Notes: a model not told the origin generated them from the sequence alone. Positions 12,991 to 28,440 are shown, counted from the first letter of the stretch. The stretch is DNA of 64,000 nucleotides from Aphelocoma coerulescens (GCF_041296385.1 NC_091015.1:59896345-59960344), one strand, 5' to 3'. Program-made: numbers and translations.

Positions 12991-15900
12991 TTGGCATATG
13001 GTTTTTAATTTTTAATTTATTTAAGGCATTGCATTTTTATTTCTTACAGTTTTATCTCAATTATTTTTCAATATTAGCTGCTGTTTTTGGGGAAATCAGC
13101 AAATGAAGACAGGGAAATGTGCTGATTGCCAGGCCTACCAAGGCAAACCACCGCCCAAGTGAACTGCCAGCAGAACTTTCCCTGCACCACAGCTTTTCAG
13201 TATCTGCTGTAACTGCTGTCATTGTGCCACTCCAACACCACTGCTGTCCCTGGGATGAAAGCTGCTCATTGCTGTTCTTTACTGCAACAGAACTAGTGCA
13301 AATTCTGCTCCTCTAAGGGGCTGAACATGCATGGAGGTGCTTATCTCAATAATTAAATTACTCATCTCTTAGTCGTACAGTAACCACACAGACTTCATTC
13401 TTATCTCCTATGTGGATAGTTTCAGTACCCCTTGGTCATTGTGCACAAATTGGTTTTGTAATATCAGCTATTACTAATGTATTCCAATCAATTTATCCAA
13501 CCTCATTTGTGTCTTTGCTTTCATCTCTACAGCATCTCCCCAGGCTGTGGTTCCTCCTCTATCCCCAGCACCCCCTGCCTCTCTGGTTGTACTCTCAGCC
13601 ATCATTCATACAGATGATATGCCATAAAATCTAACTCTGCTCCCTGACCACTCTGCCCAAGACCTGTCCTGACAGCAGCTGACTGTCACGTGAGGAGTTT
13701 GCCAAGTGCTGTGTCAGTCATACCACTCTCTTTTCTTCCCCATAACTGAACCTGAAACACTGAAAAACTGTTATGAGAATTCTGCATCAAAAACATTGCT
13801 TCCAGGAGTTGAATGAAAGAAAAAATATATTTCTAGATATGAAAAACAGATTTTTTTTTTTTTAATAAAGGAGAAAAATGGTGACCAAGACTGTTTTTCC
13901 CCCCAAAATTTAAGTTTTGAGACATCTGCCCAATTTCAAACACTTAAAAAATTGTTCTAATTTCAGAAAATAGTGAAGATTCATCTGTATAGTCATGCTT
14001 GCTATATACAAATTATGTGTCTGAAATTCTTCTTATGTCTTGTTGAGAAGAAAACCCCAGGCTAGAAGAAAAAACAGTAAGGACTATGTTTTAATCCTTG
14101 AGTGTGATCTCAACAAAATCCTTTGCATTTCTTATTTAAAAAAAAAACCAAACTAAAATACAAGAGGTTCTCCCCTGCCTAGAGATAATATTTGCATGAC
14201 TGCAAACAGTATGTCATAGATACTATGAAGTCAGACATTTTCAGTTGTCTTCATAACTGCTTACAATAATTTTAAAGTTTTGTCTTTTATTTTTTCCTGC
14301 CACATAGGTCCTTACTAATTGGCTGTCTTGGGACACTGATTACAAAAGTCCCACTGTTGATAAACAAGGGACTTGGGCAGAATTTAGGCTGCCTAGTACA
14401 GCTCCATGTGGCAAAAGTCCATTTCTTTGGGAAATGAGCTCTGCAAGGGGAGGAATTATGCAGAATTCCAAATTGGAACAGATACCATAAGGTAGTTGAT
14501 CCACATAGCACAAGGTACCTCAGAACAAGCAGCTACTGTGCAGTCTCCTTACATCTCCAGGTTTTACAGCAGCCTTTGTGTCAAACTCACACTAGAGCAA
14601 ATGCATATGCTCCCTTTTTAAAATAAACTGGACTAGACAGTGTGATCACTGTGTTAATATTTAAATTAGTCTAATGAATAACCTGACAGGAATAACTTCT
14701 TTCCTGGTAATGAACAAGGTTTAGAACTGAGATCCAGATTATTAAATTCGGTGAACAGAGGTACACTGCCACAGGCAGGCAAAACATGCATTGGAAAAGA
14801 TTGATTTCATACAAGCTACACTGCAGTGCTAATATCTGATGCTCTGTAGAGATGAAAAGATTTTCTCCCACTTCTGCCCTCCCTTTCCACTTGTTTGTAA
14901 AAGTTCCCTTCAACACTCTGTAAAAGGAGGCTGTTTTCTAAGTCTTACAAAGGCTTTTTGAACTTAAATGTAAATAGGTACTTCAAGGATATCAGAAATA
15001 CTACCATACTCCCAAAAGACTCTTGAAGAAATAAACTTCTAGTCCTAGAGAGCAAGATGTATTTAGGCCCTTTTAACTGAAGTATAATTTTCTTGGGGGA
15101 GATATATCGTGGAGAAATTATTCATGCCTACTATCTTGAATAGTTTAACTCAAAGCTGGAAAATATGGGCTATGGGACACATTAACATTATCCACAGGCC
15201 CCAAACTGACCCAGGGGAATCCTCACTGGACTGCTTCATGAGTGCAGCTAGAGCTCATCTGGACAGGCTTTTCTGCACCACCAAGAGACACAATATGGAG
15301 TCAAAGCTTTCATTCCATCAATGCTGGAATGGTGCCCTACCATTAGCACACAGAAATACCTTCTTCCTTCTGAACTCTCCAGCAATCACTTCTTGGAAAG
15401 TTAAAACATGACAAGTTTTAGAGTGTGACTATTTCTTCCAAAGAAGTACATTCTTACTTTTCCCTTGTGAAAAATATCATGCTTCTCCCTTACTTTTGTG
15501 TAGGTAAATAAAAGCTATTGCCCATATGCTGAAGAATTAATTACAAGGGAATTAAACAGAACAGACATTTGAGACATGAAGAGTGAAAGGCAGACATCTG
15601 TAGAGTAGTTTCTTTTTTTTAAGTTACATTTTGTTTCCAAATGTTGGAAACAAATGTTTGTTTAAGTTCCATTCTGTTTCCTTTTTCTTAAGCTAGCTTT
15701 CTGATTACTCTTTTGAAATAATTTCTACTAAGAGACAACTGAAATATTCTCAAAAATGGTGCAAACACCATTTCCAGTTACAGATTTTTTTTGAGGACTA
15801 AAATAAAATAACGTTCAATATGAGCATCATTTTGTCTAGATTTCTTCCATGATATATTTAGACTCCAACAAAGACCTAAATTACTTAAAACTACTGAAAC

Positions 15901-18900
15901 AAGTTAGGTCTTTCTCAAGAATCAACAATACCAAAGCACAGATCCTTGTCCAGTTCATTTTTGAGAAATATATTCTACTATAAGAAAAAGATCTCCCTTC
16001 CTTACTTCCTCAATATAGTATTTTTAACTGATTAGTGTCTTGTACTCCTGAGTCTTCTGGCTATTTACTTAATAATATAATTTACTTAATAATATATAAG
16101 TTCATCTAAGGCATTCTTTGTTTGGCTGAAATGAAGGCAAAGTGCTGAAGAGTTGACCAATGGACTGTCCAAACAGTAATAGGCAGCAACTCCATTTGTG
16201 CTTGTTTACCTAACCCCTAAATTAACATATGTTAGCATTCGAGGAATGGTATGTGTGCCTGTTAATTAAATATTTGATTCTGATATTAACAGTCCCTTCA
16301 ATGTGCAGTATAATAGGAAAGGTTGCATACTTCTCAGGTCTATGGCGTGCCCACAGTATACTAGGGTAGGGTTTGGGGTTTTTATACACAGGGGACAGTA
16401 CAGGCCTTGCAGACTAAACCAGAAAAAAACTCCTCAAGGCAGAATGAACACTCAAAAGAAAACCAATTATTTAACAGAGACAATTTCTAGACAAAGTTAA
16501 AAATATTGACTGAAATTCAACTGTTACATTGGCACAGCAAAATTGAGGATTTACCTCCTGGCAACCAGACTCCAGCCTCCAGCTGAGCTGAATGTGAGTA
16601 CAGGAACAACACTGGGGAAACCGTTTCCCTCAGCTGAGATTTCAAATGCCCTGGGTAACTCCAGTCAATGAAATTACCTTGAAGTACCTCCATGGTGTAT
16701 TTCAAAGTTTGAGATCTATCCCTACAAGTTTTATAGATATCTTTACATTTGAAATAGGGAATACCTGTCTAAAGTTCCCCAGAAATAAAACGAATGTTAA
16801 ATGTTTGAACTGCACATTGGTCCAAATAAGAGGCTACTAAAGCTGCTATAATATCAGCAGTTCTCTACATTGGTGCAAGCTGTGCATGTGCAGCAATACT
16901 CTGGAGCAGAAAGAGCTTTCTGTTTGTCTTCAAGGGTTCCTAATTCAGAGGGTACAACAATCAAATAAGTAAGATTAAGATGACATCATATTGTAATTTA
17001 AAAAAATCTTATAATTAAAGAATATTGCAATAGAAGCAAGCTTGTCAAAGGAAGAAAAATACAATTGAAATGTTTTTGAACAATCATTTTAGATAAGCAG
17101 CATATTAACAATAAAGGTCTCCCTCCTGAGGAATATGCCTCACAACTATTTCAAAAGCATGTGAAATATTCATAATGCTGCCTTGACTCACAGTATTTAC
17201 ATGAAGAGTTGCAGAATATAAATGCTGCATTAATGAACCTAGGTAGTGCTACTTACCCTGCAAATACCACAGTTGCAAATTTAAGAAAAATAAAGCTACA
17301 CACAAGTATACTACCAAATTCTAATATACAACTCTGTGGAGGAAAACATAACAGGGAAGAGCTTTTTATTTGCATATGGAAACTTTTAAATCATATTTTG
17401 GCTATGTATTTTGGCTTTTTAAATGTATCACTTACTAAATGGTTGTCTAGGTTTGGATAAGCATTTGAGCAGTAAGCAATGTTAAGCTTCAGTGTTCTAC
17501 ACTTTATCTTAATGCATTATTACCAAGAATATGCCGATCAAATGCTCTTACTTTGTCTTTTCTGTGCTTGCAGTTAAAGCATATAATTGCCAATTCATCT
17601 GTGCTTGTATTTGACGTTTAAAGCCAAAGCAACTCTAGCTGTGGCTTCCATAAAAATTGGAAGATTTGCCTATATATCTCTCATCCTTCATTTATATATT
17701 CTAGGCTAATACTTTTCCCTCCATAACCCAAAGCTTTTCTTTTTAGAAAAACTTTCCTTCTTCAACCTGATGGGCAGGTTTAGTGCATGAATTAGTTCAT
17801 ATGTAGTTTATCATTCATTTGCTTTTTCTTTTTTTATGTTGAGCTTCTCAACAGTAAAAAACACTCCAGCCAATGTGACAGCTCATCTACATTCATGTCA
17901 TCCCCAATTAAACTCCAAATATACTCTTATGACAGTGATTTAAGTGTATATGTGCTGTAACTCACTACAGAGCCATGCAGGATTTGACTGCTTTAGCCTG
18001 CAGGATTTCATCCAAATTGGTCTGAGGCAAGGCTGAGAGAGAAAAACATTGTTGGTACCCTGTCCTGAGGAGAGCCGTCTTTGCTGCCACATATAAACTA
18101 ACGCTTTGAAAAATTGTTCCTTCTATTGACAGTCTCCTGCTTCAGCAGGAATAATTCTTACTCCTCTCTCTGAAAATGCCTCCCAGGGGCTGCCTGTACT
18201 ATAGCCCCTGCCCTCAAGCCCAGAGCTGCAGGCATATGCTGTTCCCTCCTCCCACTCTCTGTCCAACTGCCTGCAGAATTTGGCTAACAAATGGACACTC
18301 CATCTCTAAAATATAAGGCAGTTATTTATCCGTAAATTAGGGGAGGAAAAAAGTCATTAATCTTGTCTTGACTTTGCTTCATGGTTTGATCCCAGTCTTA
18401 CATCAGAAGTTACAGATTTGTCAGTCAGTCTGGGCCTTTGGCTGAATGACTGCCATCACTTGCTCTGTTTGTGGGATCACTGTCCTTGCTTGCCTTGGTG
18501 TCACAGTTGGCTCCCAGTTCTCCCTCCCTTATGGAGCAGTGCCCATCAATGCTGCTCCCTGATAGTCCCAAGGCTAATACCCATAGCACATGGTCAAAAG
18601 ACATTGCATTAACAGGGGTCCAAGGAAAATTAGAAATTAGCTGGAGTAGGACGTTTCTAGGGGTAGGAAACTCGCTGTAGTTTCTCTCCTTGAAAGCATG
18701 AGCCCTTATTAAACAGTCACAATGATCTGCAAATAGCTTCACTGGAATTCTTGAAAATGGAGTGAAAGGATCAGGAACAGTGGGAGTTCCCCAATTACCA
18801 GAGGGATCCAGGTGGGAAGTGGCAGGACATTGCGAAGCAGCTGTTTTGGAAGTGGAACAGCTGACTGTGCACTCCTAGATTGACACAAACATCACTCTTA

Positions 18901-21900
18901 CCCAGACCTCTAAACTTACTCTGTGTGGAATTAAAAAGCCTATCAGATTATTTTGCTCTTTGAAAAATTCATGATAATCATAGACATAACCCCTTCACCA
19001 CCTCCCTCTTTAGTTATTTCTGTTACTTCAGAAAAAAGAGTATAGTACATTTGACAAATGCTGCTTCTAAGTGATCTTACGGTATTATGCTATATTTTAA
19101 TAGTGTATAGAGTAAAACTATTAATACACAAAAGTCTTGCTGCATTAAAAGATGATCTTTTCCTCTAATGCACAGGGAATTAATCCAACCAGCTAGCATG
19201 AAAAAAATTCTATCAACAACAGTCCTTCAGCCGTCCTGCTGGCTTCTGTGATGAGCAGCCATAGTGAACAGACCAAAATATAAATGGAGAAGAGTGGAAA
19301 AAAGAAACCTCTGCCTGAAAAATGCCCCTGCCTTTTCCAAGAAGACTGAATTATCTTTTTCTGTAAGTATTTAACATTGCAGCTTGCTCTTGCTGCTACT
19401 TAAGGAGTACAGAAAGAAATAATTCAAGTCATGCTAACATACTGATGCAAATGCAAACCTAGTCTAATAAGGTATTAGAATAATATAAACATAAATAATA
19501 GCTTCTGTGTAGTCCATAACAATGGTAGGTAATTTCATTTTAATTAAATGTCAGTGTGAAAACTCTCTCTGAATTTATCATAATAACTATTCTGACCGTA
19601 AGGGGGGAAAAAAAGGGAAGAAAGTGGTTGAACAGCTATTTTAATATTCTATTGTCATGCAAGATATCAAACCTGCTGGCTTTCTGATTAGCACTGACTT
19701 CTACTGGCATTAAAAAACAAGGTCAACTCTTCTCACAGAAGAGAGTGTTATCAGCATTGTGTAACACAGAGCATATAAAACACATCTGAGCCACTGCTTG
19801 CCAGAGTACTTCAGTCCCTCTTAGCTCTCCTACAGAAAGAGCTGGAGATATATACTTGGTTATCATCAGTACCCTAAAAGGAACTGAGTCCATATCTTCT
19901 CACTAAGCTTTTCAGGAGTCTTGTTTACATTTTCATGAAAATGATGAGAGAGAAGAACCCAGCTGCACACAGATGGAAAAGCCAATGAGGATGAAAATGT
20001 CTCAAAACAACTCTGTGAGTAGAGCAAAGCCTGGATTAGCCAGGCAAGCCATGTCTCAGAGCCAATCTGTAGCTTCAGTCTTGGTCTGCACTACAGCAGT
20101 TCCAGAGAGATGCTTTTTTCCTCTCCAAATGATTCAGATGTTGGACATCACCGAAGAAGTCTGCCAGCCATTCCTTTGGCCCTCTCTCTTGCAGATATTT
20201 ACACATATGAATTGCACAAGACAAAAAATCCAGGGAAAATGAAAGCAAGAGGCTACAGAAAACTATAGTAAAAATTCAAGTAAGAGAAAGCAATAAGAAA
20301 TCCTCATTTTTTCATCAAAAGCCTTTAAAATATCCTGCTTTGAGCACAATGCTTCTCCATAACAATAAGTACCTTGTTGTGGTAGAAGAGCAATGCAACA
20401 TCAAAGTACAAGAAACAGGGACCAGTCTATAAAAAAGGCATAACACATAAAAAAGGTGTAACAGTTGCCAATATGACTTCAGCATCAAGGGATAACTTTT
20501 AAAGCCTTTCTTGGTGCAATAACATTTCAAAGTCAGTGCAAATTTTTTAGAGCTATCTTAAAGGATTTCTAGTTTAATTTAAAAAGAAAAACACAACAAT
20601 TAAAAAAGGAAAAAAGAGACCACTCTCCAGGAATTTTCCCCCTCTTAGTAAACATGTACATTTTCAAAAAGAGAAATGCATCTGAATGTGTAACTTGCTG
20701 TTCAACAAAGTGTCAATTGATAACGTACTTTCAGAGGAGTATTGAATTTTATGAAATTATGCATTTTTCATAAAAATGGCTGTATGAAGTAATAATGTTG
20801 GTCAGAGGACAGCCTCCATAGTACTTATATGATTTTTAAATTGCTAATGATCAAACTAATAGCTTTTCAAAATAAAACACTTAATATCATATCGTTTCTA
20901 GTTTGTAATTACCTAGAAGATGACAATCTTAATTTTGTCCCATCAACAGCTGACTTCTATAAAAAACATATAAAAGGCATTTTTTCTATGAAGAAACAGA
21001 TCATTAGCACTTAAATATAACAATTTTTAGAGAAAACCACTTTCAACAAAAAGAATAAGAAAAATTTTAATTAAGAAAATTCAAGCTAGATCCTATATGG
21101 ATTACATAAAGAATTAAATGGATTATGAATGCATTAGGAGGAAAAATATTAGTAATGTGTGTTCTGAGTTAGAAAAAAAAATTCTGCATATGTCAGAACA
21201 CTGGCACAAAGTCAAACCAAAGGCCATGTAGCCTTGTTATTTCCCATGCCACCAGTAAAAATTATGACATTAGGGAAGGACTGTAAAAGAAAGGTAAAAA
21301 ATAAGGTGATCTTCTTCCCAAATGCCAGGGCATTCTGATGTCTAATGTCGTGTCCATGTCTCTAAAAGTTTCTCAGGATAGTAAAACTGAAATAAAATGA
21401 AAACAGCCTATACTACCTCCAGGAGCTTTCTCTTTTCAGTGCATAAAATACACTGTTTAAGATGCAGGCTGCCATCCTAAATTTTTCGGTAGCTTATTTC
21501 ATCTGAAAAAGCCTTTGTTCCTTATTGAAAGGAGCTACTACTTGAAATATAAACTATTTCTACTTTATATATATGTGTAGCAAGACGACTACTGAGCATA
21601 TTTAAAACAAAATCAAACCTAAAGAAAGTTTTATAGTATTCAGAAAGCATTTCTGAATGAAAAAACGCCATCACAAAAACATAGGAAAAACCCCACTGTT
21701 GCAAATGGGCTGGTAGTGTTTCCTGAATTATTTCCCCTTAAGACCTTATTTTTAGATTCTCACTGATGAAGCAGCATTAAAATGCTAACATTGGTAGACT
21801 AAGTGCAGTGAGGGAAAAGCTAATGAGGGGTGGCTGTGTTTGGCTCTCCAGGCTGTTCCCACTGCTGAAACTTGTAACTAGACAGCTCTTTGAGCATAAT

Positions 21901-22478
21901 GTTTCAACCCATTATTTTTTAAATTCTATTTTCTTTTTAAGAAGGCTCAGCTAAAATGAAGTCAGATCTTTCTTCAGAAAATATTTGTTGTTTTCAAAGA
22001 TCTTTTAAAATGTACTACCTTACATTTACTGATTGCTGGCCCTTGCATTTTTAATTCTACTTTTAACCTACCATTTTAGATATTATTATTACATAATATA
22101 GATTATACTTGACCATTTTTATCCTTGCCTTCATTGAAATTTACTTCTATTTAATTAAAAGAGGAGTGTATCTTTTACCATAGTATTTATAGGGGGGAAG
22201 TCCATCTTATTTGACTTCATTTGAAAAACTAAATCATATTTTAAATCATATGTGCTTCACTTCTGTTTTAAGGACAGACAAAGGTCTGCTCAAAGTAGCT
22301 CAAAACACTCTTTGCCTTTACTCCCCCAGGCATTAACCTGTACTGTTAATGATAGCTCTGGGTTGCTCTGGAAATTCTAGCACAGCCAGGTAGGCATTTC
22401 AAAGTAAAGCCTTTTTCTGCCCTTTTCAACCCAGCTGGAGAAGCAGCCAACATCAGGAATACAAATTTCCTTAATCAG
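12991..22478. other. Noncoding sequence, no gene identified
   Basis: There are two less AT-rich patches, about 13100-13740 and 18130-18880. Neither gives a long frame or a recognisable protein. A 100-codon frame at 15109-15411 and frames near 18425-18742 show no domain and overlap others on both strands. I see no splice-bounded exon and no repeat family I can name. Confidence 0.5.
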
Positions 22479-23034
22479 CTAAATCAGAGTGTTCTCGTGA
22501 GACTGATACTTGCAGCACTCAAAAGGGTTGTACGCCACGTTCAGACTCATCAAGGCTGTATCCTTCTTCACTCGTACTTCCAAATGCCTTTCCTGGGCAT
22601 CCTCACAGATGGCTACAGCATGGGGTGACCCCTTGGAAACAGCTGACACATAACTATACCCTGAACTCCAGCACAATCCCCCAGCTGACAGCATATACAC
22701 CTCTGTTTGAAAATGGTGAGAAGTCAAACAGTTTTGCCACCTTCTGAAAAGAGACAGGCTTTGGAAGAACTGATACTGATATTGCTGCTGTTTGTATGTA
22801 GAGGCAAAGATCATCAACCTTTATGCACACAACTGCCCTACAGTAGCAAACCACTTCAGTGATCCCAAGTGGTCTGCATGTTTCCAGTGGAAAATCACCT
22901 CAGAGTGGAAGTGGCTGAACACAAAGCTCAGCATTCAGATACAAAACAAGCAGCATAATGAAGTTCTGGAGACTCTCACTGGCCTCTGCCACAGAGAACA
23001 CCATCCTTTTAGCGCTGCAGACATTTTCAGAATC
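22479..23034 (-). pseudogene. Coding-like relic of unknown gene, broken frame
   Basis: On the minus strand a protein-like reading runs from 23034 to an in-frame TGA at 22900-22902. It continues in the same frame to a TAG at 22654-22656, then shifts frame and continues to a stop at 22479-22481. The pieces have the mixed hydrophobic and charged composition of real protein, for example a stretch around 'KLFDFSPFSNRGVYAVSWG' and, after the frameshift, 'ERHLEVRVKKDTALMSLNVA'. That pattern fits a decayed processed copy or an old exon. Two things argue for caution. The opposite strand also has a 102-codon frame (22792-23100), and I do not recognise the parent. There is no visible poly(A) tail on the downstream side. 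Confidence 0.22.
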
Positions 23035-26000
23035 TCACAGTATCAGACCCAGGCTGTTATTCTTAGCCATTTCACCACAGTGAGTATTTATCATTTTTAA
23101 ATTTCTTTGATACAGAAATTTCCAAACTAACAGTGAGATAAAAAACAAGACTTGGGATTGGAATGTCTTAAGCAAACCCTGCATAAAGATTCAAATGTTT
23201 GAATGTACTTTATACTGTTTTTTCAGAAGTGATCTTTTATCTATAATGCATATGTAAATAAATATATAGGAACATTATAAATATATACACACTTAAAAAT
23301 GTATAGATACATAGATACAAAATGTCATCCTGGATTTAAAGTTTAGCTCATTTATAACTTACACAAAATGTGTTTTTCTAATAGAATGCCTACAATTAAA
23401 GGACAGTGCAGAATCATTTTTTTAACAGTAATAAATAGATAGAACTTTTTAATAAAAGTACAGGGGCTTTATTTAGCTGGTTGCTTTTACCTCAGTTTCA
23501 GTCACACTCCAGCACATACTACCAGCCTTATCTGCCATCACCACCTGAAAGAGGCATGCATTTGTCAGCTGCACATTTTCACATGTCAGCAGCAGTCATT
23601 TGCAGTTAGAAACACTGGTGCTGTATGACAGACAGTGGGCTCAGACCTGCTCATCGCTGGGCAACCTCATTCCTTACTGTGAGACACAACTTTCAAATTT
23701 CTCAGCATTGCACAAATACATTTTACAAAACACCAGACAGGTCATGCCCCAAATCTTAACTGGAATAACTAAGCCTCACAAATGCTAGCTGAGACATCTT
23801 TTTGCTGCTGTGTTTCACTTGATAACATCTGCAGGCTCTGTCTAAAGGATGAAAAAAAAAAAAACAACAGTGGCACCTGGGCAATATATTTTAGAGAGGC
23901 TGCAGTCTAGTGGCCAAATAGGAGACAATGACTCAGAAGAGAATGACTGAGCAACTCCATTTGCCTGCAGTTGTCTAGACCCAACACAAGGCTTGAGGAA
24001 ATACACATGCTCTGAGGCAAACAGTGAAGAAAGCAGTAGGACTGAAAAAGTCCACACTGTTTACAGACTACTTTTAAGTTGAGCTATGCGCTCAAGTGAG
24101 AAGCTATGATAATGCAAATATATTTCCAGTATCCAAGCTAGCTCAGTAACCTTTTCATGGTACTGCTCTGTATCATGCTGATATGCACCATCCCTCAAAA
24201 ATTCCTTCTGTGAGATGGAAGTGTTTGGAAAATGAAGATAGTAAGAACTTGAAACATTCAGCTATACTAATGCAGGATCAATATAAATAATTCAGGATGT
24301 CTCAAACCACAAGAAAGAGCCTTTGTGTTTGTTTCAAAACCCCAAAGGTTAATTCCTTAAGAATTAATAAATGAAAACTGCAACTGATCAAAAATTATGT
24401 CCTAGCAATTTTTCTTGCTATTTTTCAGTCTGGGAGGACTACTTGAAAAACTGTCATAAAGATTCATGAAAGCATCCTAATAATCTACATTCTTACGATA
24501 CAGTGGGATGCCAATATGAATACTTTAAGCTACTTTTTACTCAAACACTGTGAAGATTATGAAATCTTTCTTTTTAGTAACTAGTGAAGTGTAGATGTAG
24601 AGAAAGAACTAATTTGTTTTAGTGGAGGTCTTAAAATTATTAACGAAAGAAGTATTGAGTGAGTAAAATATACGAACATTGGTACAGTCTAGAGACTAAC
24701 TATTCCTTATATCAAATAAAGTATCAACTTTCAAAATGAGTTCAGAGAAGGACTATTCCAAGTTACTTCTCAAGCATTTTAAGTAGATGTAAAATTTACA
24801 AATATCAGTAATTAACACTAAAATATTTTATAGGCTATGAAATTAAAGTATCTTGCATGCTGGCTGCTGTATCCTGATTACACATGCTAGGTTTGAGGTA
24901 AAGAGTTTCCCCACAGGTCAGATGGACACAGAAATACCAGACTTTTGGTTTTTCTCTGTCCTGTGAGGTACAGCTCACTTCCAAGGACTGTTGGGGTGTA
25001 TTCCCCTATGCAGCCTAATGCTGGCAGAAGGATCTCTTCCTCTGACAGCATCCCTGATTTCTTTTCTGTCATGATTTTAGGTCTTTCCAACTAAAAGTTG
25101 CATTTTTTCTCAGGGCATTGGAAGATGTGTGGCTTTCATAAATGAAGCCTGCTCTTCTGATCATCATGACTATTTCAGAATTACTGGAGAGCAGCTGGAA
25201 AGGAAAGGAGGTCACAGGTACCTGATCCAAATAGCACTTTGTCAACCTAGGCTTACATATCCTGTTAGTAAAACTGAATCTATCTCATGTGTTCCATACA
25301 TCCAAATTGATCAAGGAAACTGAGACACAGTAACTCAACCCATGGATTCTTAATGGACTGCACTGGTGATTAGGTTGGAAGTGAAAAAGGAACCCTCACT
25401 CTTACTCCTGTGCAATGAGAACTTTACAAATTGGTGACAGCTCTGCTAAATTGGATTTAGTACACTGTTATTTCATTTGACAACAAAGCAAAGTCATGAG
25501 CAAAGGAGGCCTTTGAAACGCACTGTAACAAGTTCTCCTGCCAGTTTCTTATTTATGTAATTAGACCTCTTGATAGAATCAACCAAGTAGAACTGGACTT
25601 ACCTGAAGTGTAACATACCCACCTGCTTTTTCTATATATACATAGAAGTTCATACAAAGGGAGCCTGGATCTCATTTTCTCCTACCTAGTCTATTTCCAG
25701 ACAATTGGTATTAGGCTCTCTAGATACTTATTCCATTGGACAAATGGACATAAATAAGAGTCAATTCTCCTTTGCACTGTATTTGGTATAATGACATGCT
25801 TAGGTGAATACTTGGAACAAATCCTCACCAGGACACAACAACGAGCCTCTTTTCTTAAAACCACTTTGAGGAAATGCTTGAAAAAATGTGCAAGTAATAG
25901 GTGGTCTGATTGAAAGTCTGCTTCTATAAGACCTCATGAACTGCACTCACCTTCCAGAAGTGAGCAAGTACCCTTTACACAATGCTGTCTAAATCACAAA

Positions 26001-28435
26001 GTCAGAGTACTTAGGATCATTGGGAGTCAGTGAAAAGGCTTCTCAGTATTTCCAGTGTTCATTTTTATCCTTGCCTTCATTGAAATTTACATTCACATTA
26101 CTGAGGTGAAACTGTTAGTTTCTGCTGGTTGAGACAATCAGATAATGTAGGCATAAAAAGATAACCAGAAACAAAACTTCTAATGCATCAAAACATATCC
26201 AGCATCCCAAGTGATAAGCACTTAGCTGAAGAAATCCTTCAGGAACAAGAGTAAGATCAGGACTTTTACTCACTTTAGGTAAGTGCACTACTATGCTGTG
26301 TCTATAAAGTCAAATATATTTGACATATTAAAAAAATATATTCATTATATAAGCTATGTTACTTTCTATGTGAATCACCAAAATCATTATAAATCTCAGT
26401 TCCCACTATCTCAAAAGGACATTGTGAGGTATCAGTAACTTGCAGAAACCTCCCCAGGTAATTTCCACAAATGGCGGTTTGCTCAACTTACCTTTCTTTT
26501 TTACAGACCTACATATCAAACTATAAAGAAAACCAAGATGACCATTTCTAATCCACCCAAGAATGATACAACACAAGCCCTTTGAAAAACCTGCTGACTT
26601 CCAGCATAAATCTGCTGTCAGTGAACATTTCAATTTACAGAATATGCCTCTGCAGAGAATCAGTCTGCTAGATTGTTTCATTCCACAAAAAGTTTCTCAT
26701 TTCCACTGCTTTGGCACTTCACAATGAAGCAATTACTGCGGGTGTAAAATATCCTGCCCTGCTGTCTAGGTCCATGTTTTAATGGGAAAAGATGAATTAA
26801 ATATTCTGAAACACAGTTATTTCCCAAATGTGGCACAACACTTTGATAAGAAATAAATTCTTAGATGTGCTCCAGTTGTCTAGTTAGTCATGTCATCCTT
26901 TTCTCTTATCCATATTTCCCTTGCAATTGTGTTTTTCAGACTTTTGATGAAAGTCAAAATCTCCTAACTATATATAGAATCATGAAGGCTGGTAAACACA
27001 CACTATATAGTTCTGACTATTTTTGTCAGTGGTTTAATTTGCTAACTAGATAAAAAGAACTAAAGCTAAAGTACACATCAAAATATGATCCATTGCTAGC
27101 TAAGAAGATTCACATAAATTCTGAAATCATGTAACTCTTCAGTTCTAATATTATTCAGTTCTTCAAGCAGTAGGATTTAATTAAATTTCACTCCTAAACA
27201 GTTTAATTTAACAAAGTGTCATTTAAAAATATTAGTTTACATAATTAGATCTTAAACTTACTATTGAATCAAAAGTAAGGTTTCTTGTTCGGGTTTGGCT
27301 TTTTGTGAGTGAGGCAGACTTCAGGGATAGGTGTCTGGCAGTAAAATTAGAAACCTTAACAACTCGACCTCGTCTTTCTGGGTTTCATGAAAAATTAATC
27401 AAAAAAAAAAAAAAAAAGGCAAACACCACCTATTATAATTTTATTTACTTCCCTGGTAAAACTAAAATTCATAGGTCAAAGCCATGCCTTGTAAATACAA
27501 TAGTGTGTGGGTTTTTAAAGGAACTCCAGTCCAAGTTCAATAGTACACTGAAGGTGGAGGACCTGGGGTACTCTAATACATAATTCTGTAAAATATCCTT
27601 AATCTTGATGCTTTTGAATTCAGGAGAGGCACAGGCCTTCAGACAATGATAATGAACCCCAAACCTCTCATGAGGCAAGCTTGGAGCCTTCTGCAGACAG
27701 TGTCTCTCTATGTCTCCCAGCGCTCTTCCCCCGTCCTGGTGAGCACAAGCAGTAGAGCAACAAGTTGCTAGGAGGGACTACAACTAAGTAGGAGAATTGT
27801 AGGGAGTAACTTCTGTCCCCAGGACAGCTGTCACTGTTGCTTTTATGTTATTGTGAAATTGGGAATAAAGAGACGGGTGAAGCTAATGATAAGAAAGACT
27901 GTACCAATCCAACGACTAACATCCTGCAGTCAGAAGCAAGGGCTACAATAGGCCAGTACTGCCTAAAAGACCGCCCGCAAAACAGTCTAGACACAGCTAA
28001 AGGGAAGCAAGGCTGCTTTTGTCAAGGGCATTGGGTTCCTCCTTCTTTCCCCCTCCATTTTAAACAAACTTTGAACAGATGACTAAGACTAAGCTTAGAG
28101 AGTATCTGGCACCTGAAGCATTGTATATGTTTTCCCCCTGATCCACAAGAAAAGGCAGTCCTTGGTGTGAACATTAAAGCTAGATGGAGAGTGGCTGTAC
28201 CTACCCTTCTCTTGCCCTGTTCCCACCACAGAAGGGAAGGATTAATAAACCTGTGATACCTGCCTGTGGATGACAGGGCTGAATTATTTTTCCAACCTAT
28301 TCTCTGAGGCGAATCCAAAGCAATTTTGCAAATTCCAGCAAAATATTAAATATACTTTAGTTGACTTTATGGGCTCCATCTTGGGAAGAGCCAGGAGCTA
28401 TCTCAGACCAGTCTGAATTCTTTATCTTCCTGTGA
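23035..28435. other. AT-rich noncoding sequence
   Basis: No supported gene. There are AT/AC microsatellite-like stretches near 23255-23322 and a run of 17 A at 27401-27417. The stretch 27690-28100 is richer in C and G and carries an AATAAA near 27863. It could be another old LTR fragment, but I found no matching ends. Confidence 0.5.
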
Positions 28436-28440
28436 AAGGG
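28436..28440. repeat. Target-site duplication, left copy (aaggg)
   Basis: The five bases aaggg lie directly before the solo LTR and recur directly after it at 29094-29098. Confidence 0.85.

Noticed and set aside
15109..15411. 100-codon plus-strand frame
   Set aside because: No recognisable motif, no exon borders, and mixed composition expected of chance in a less AT-rich patch.
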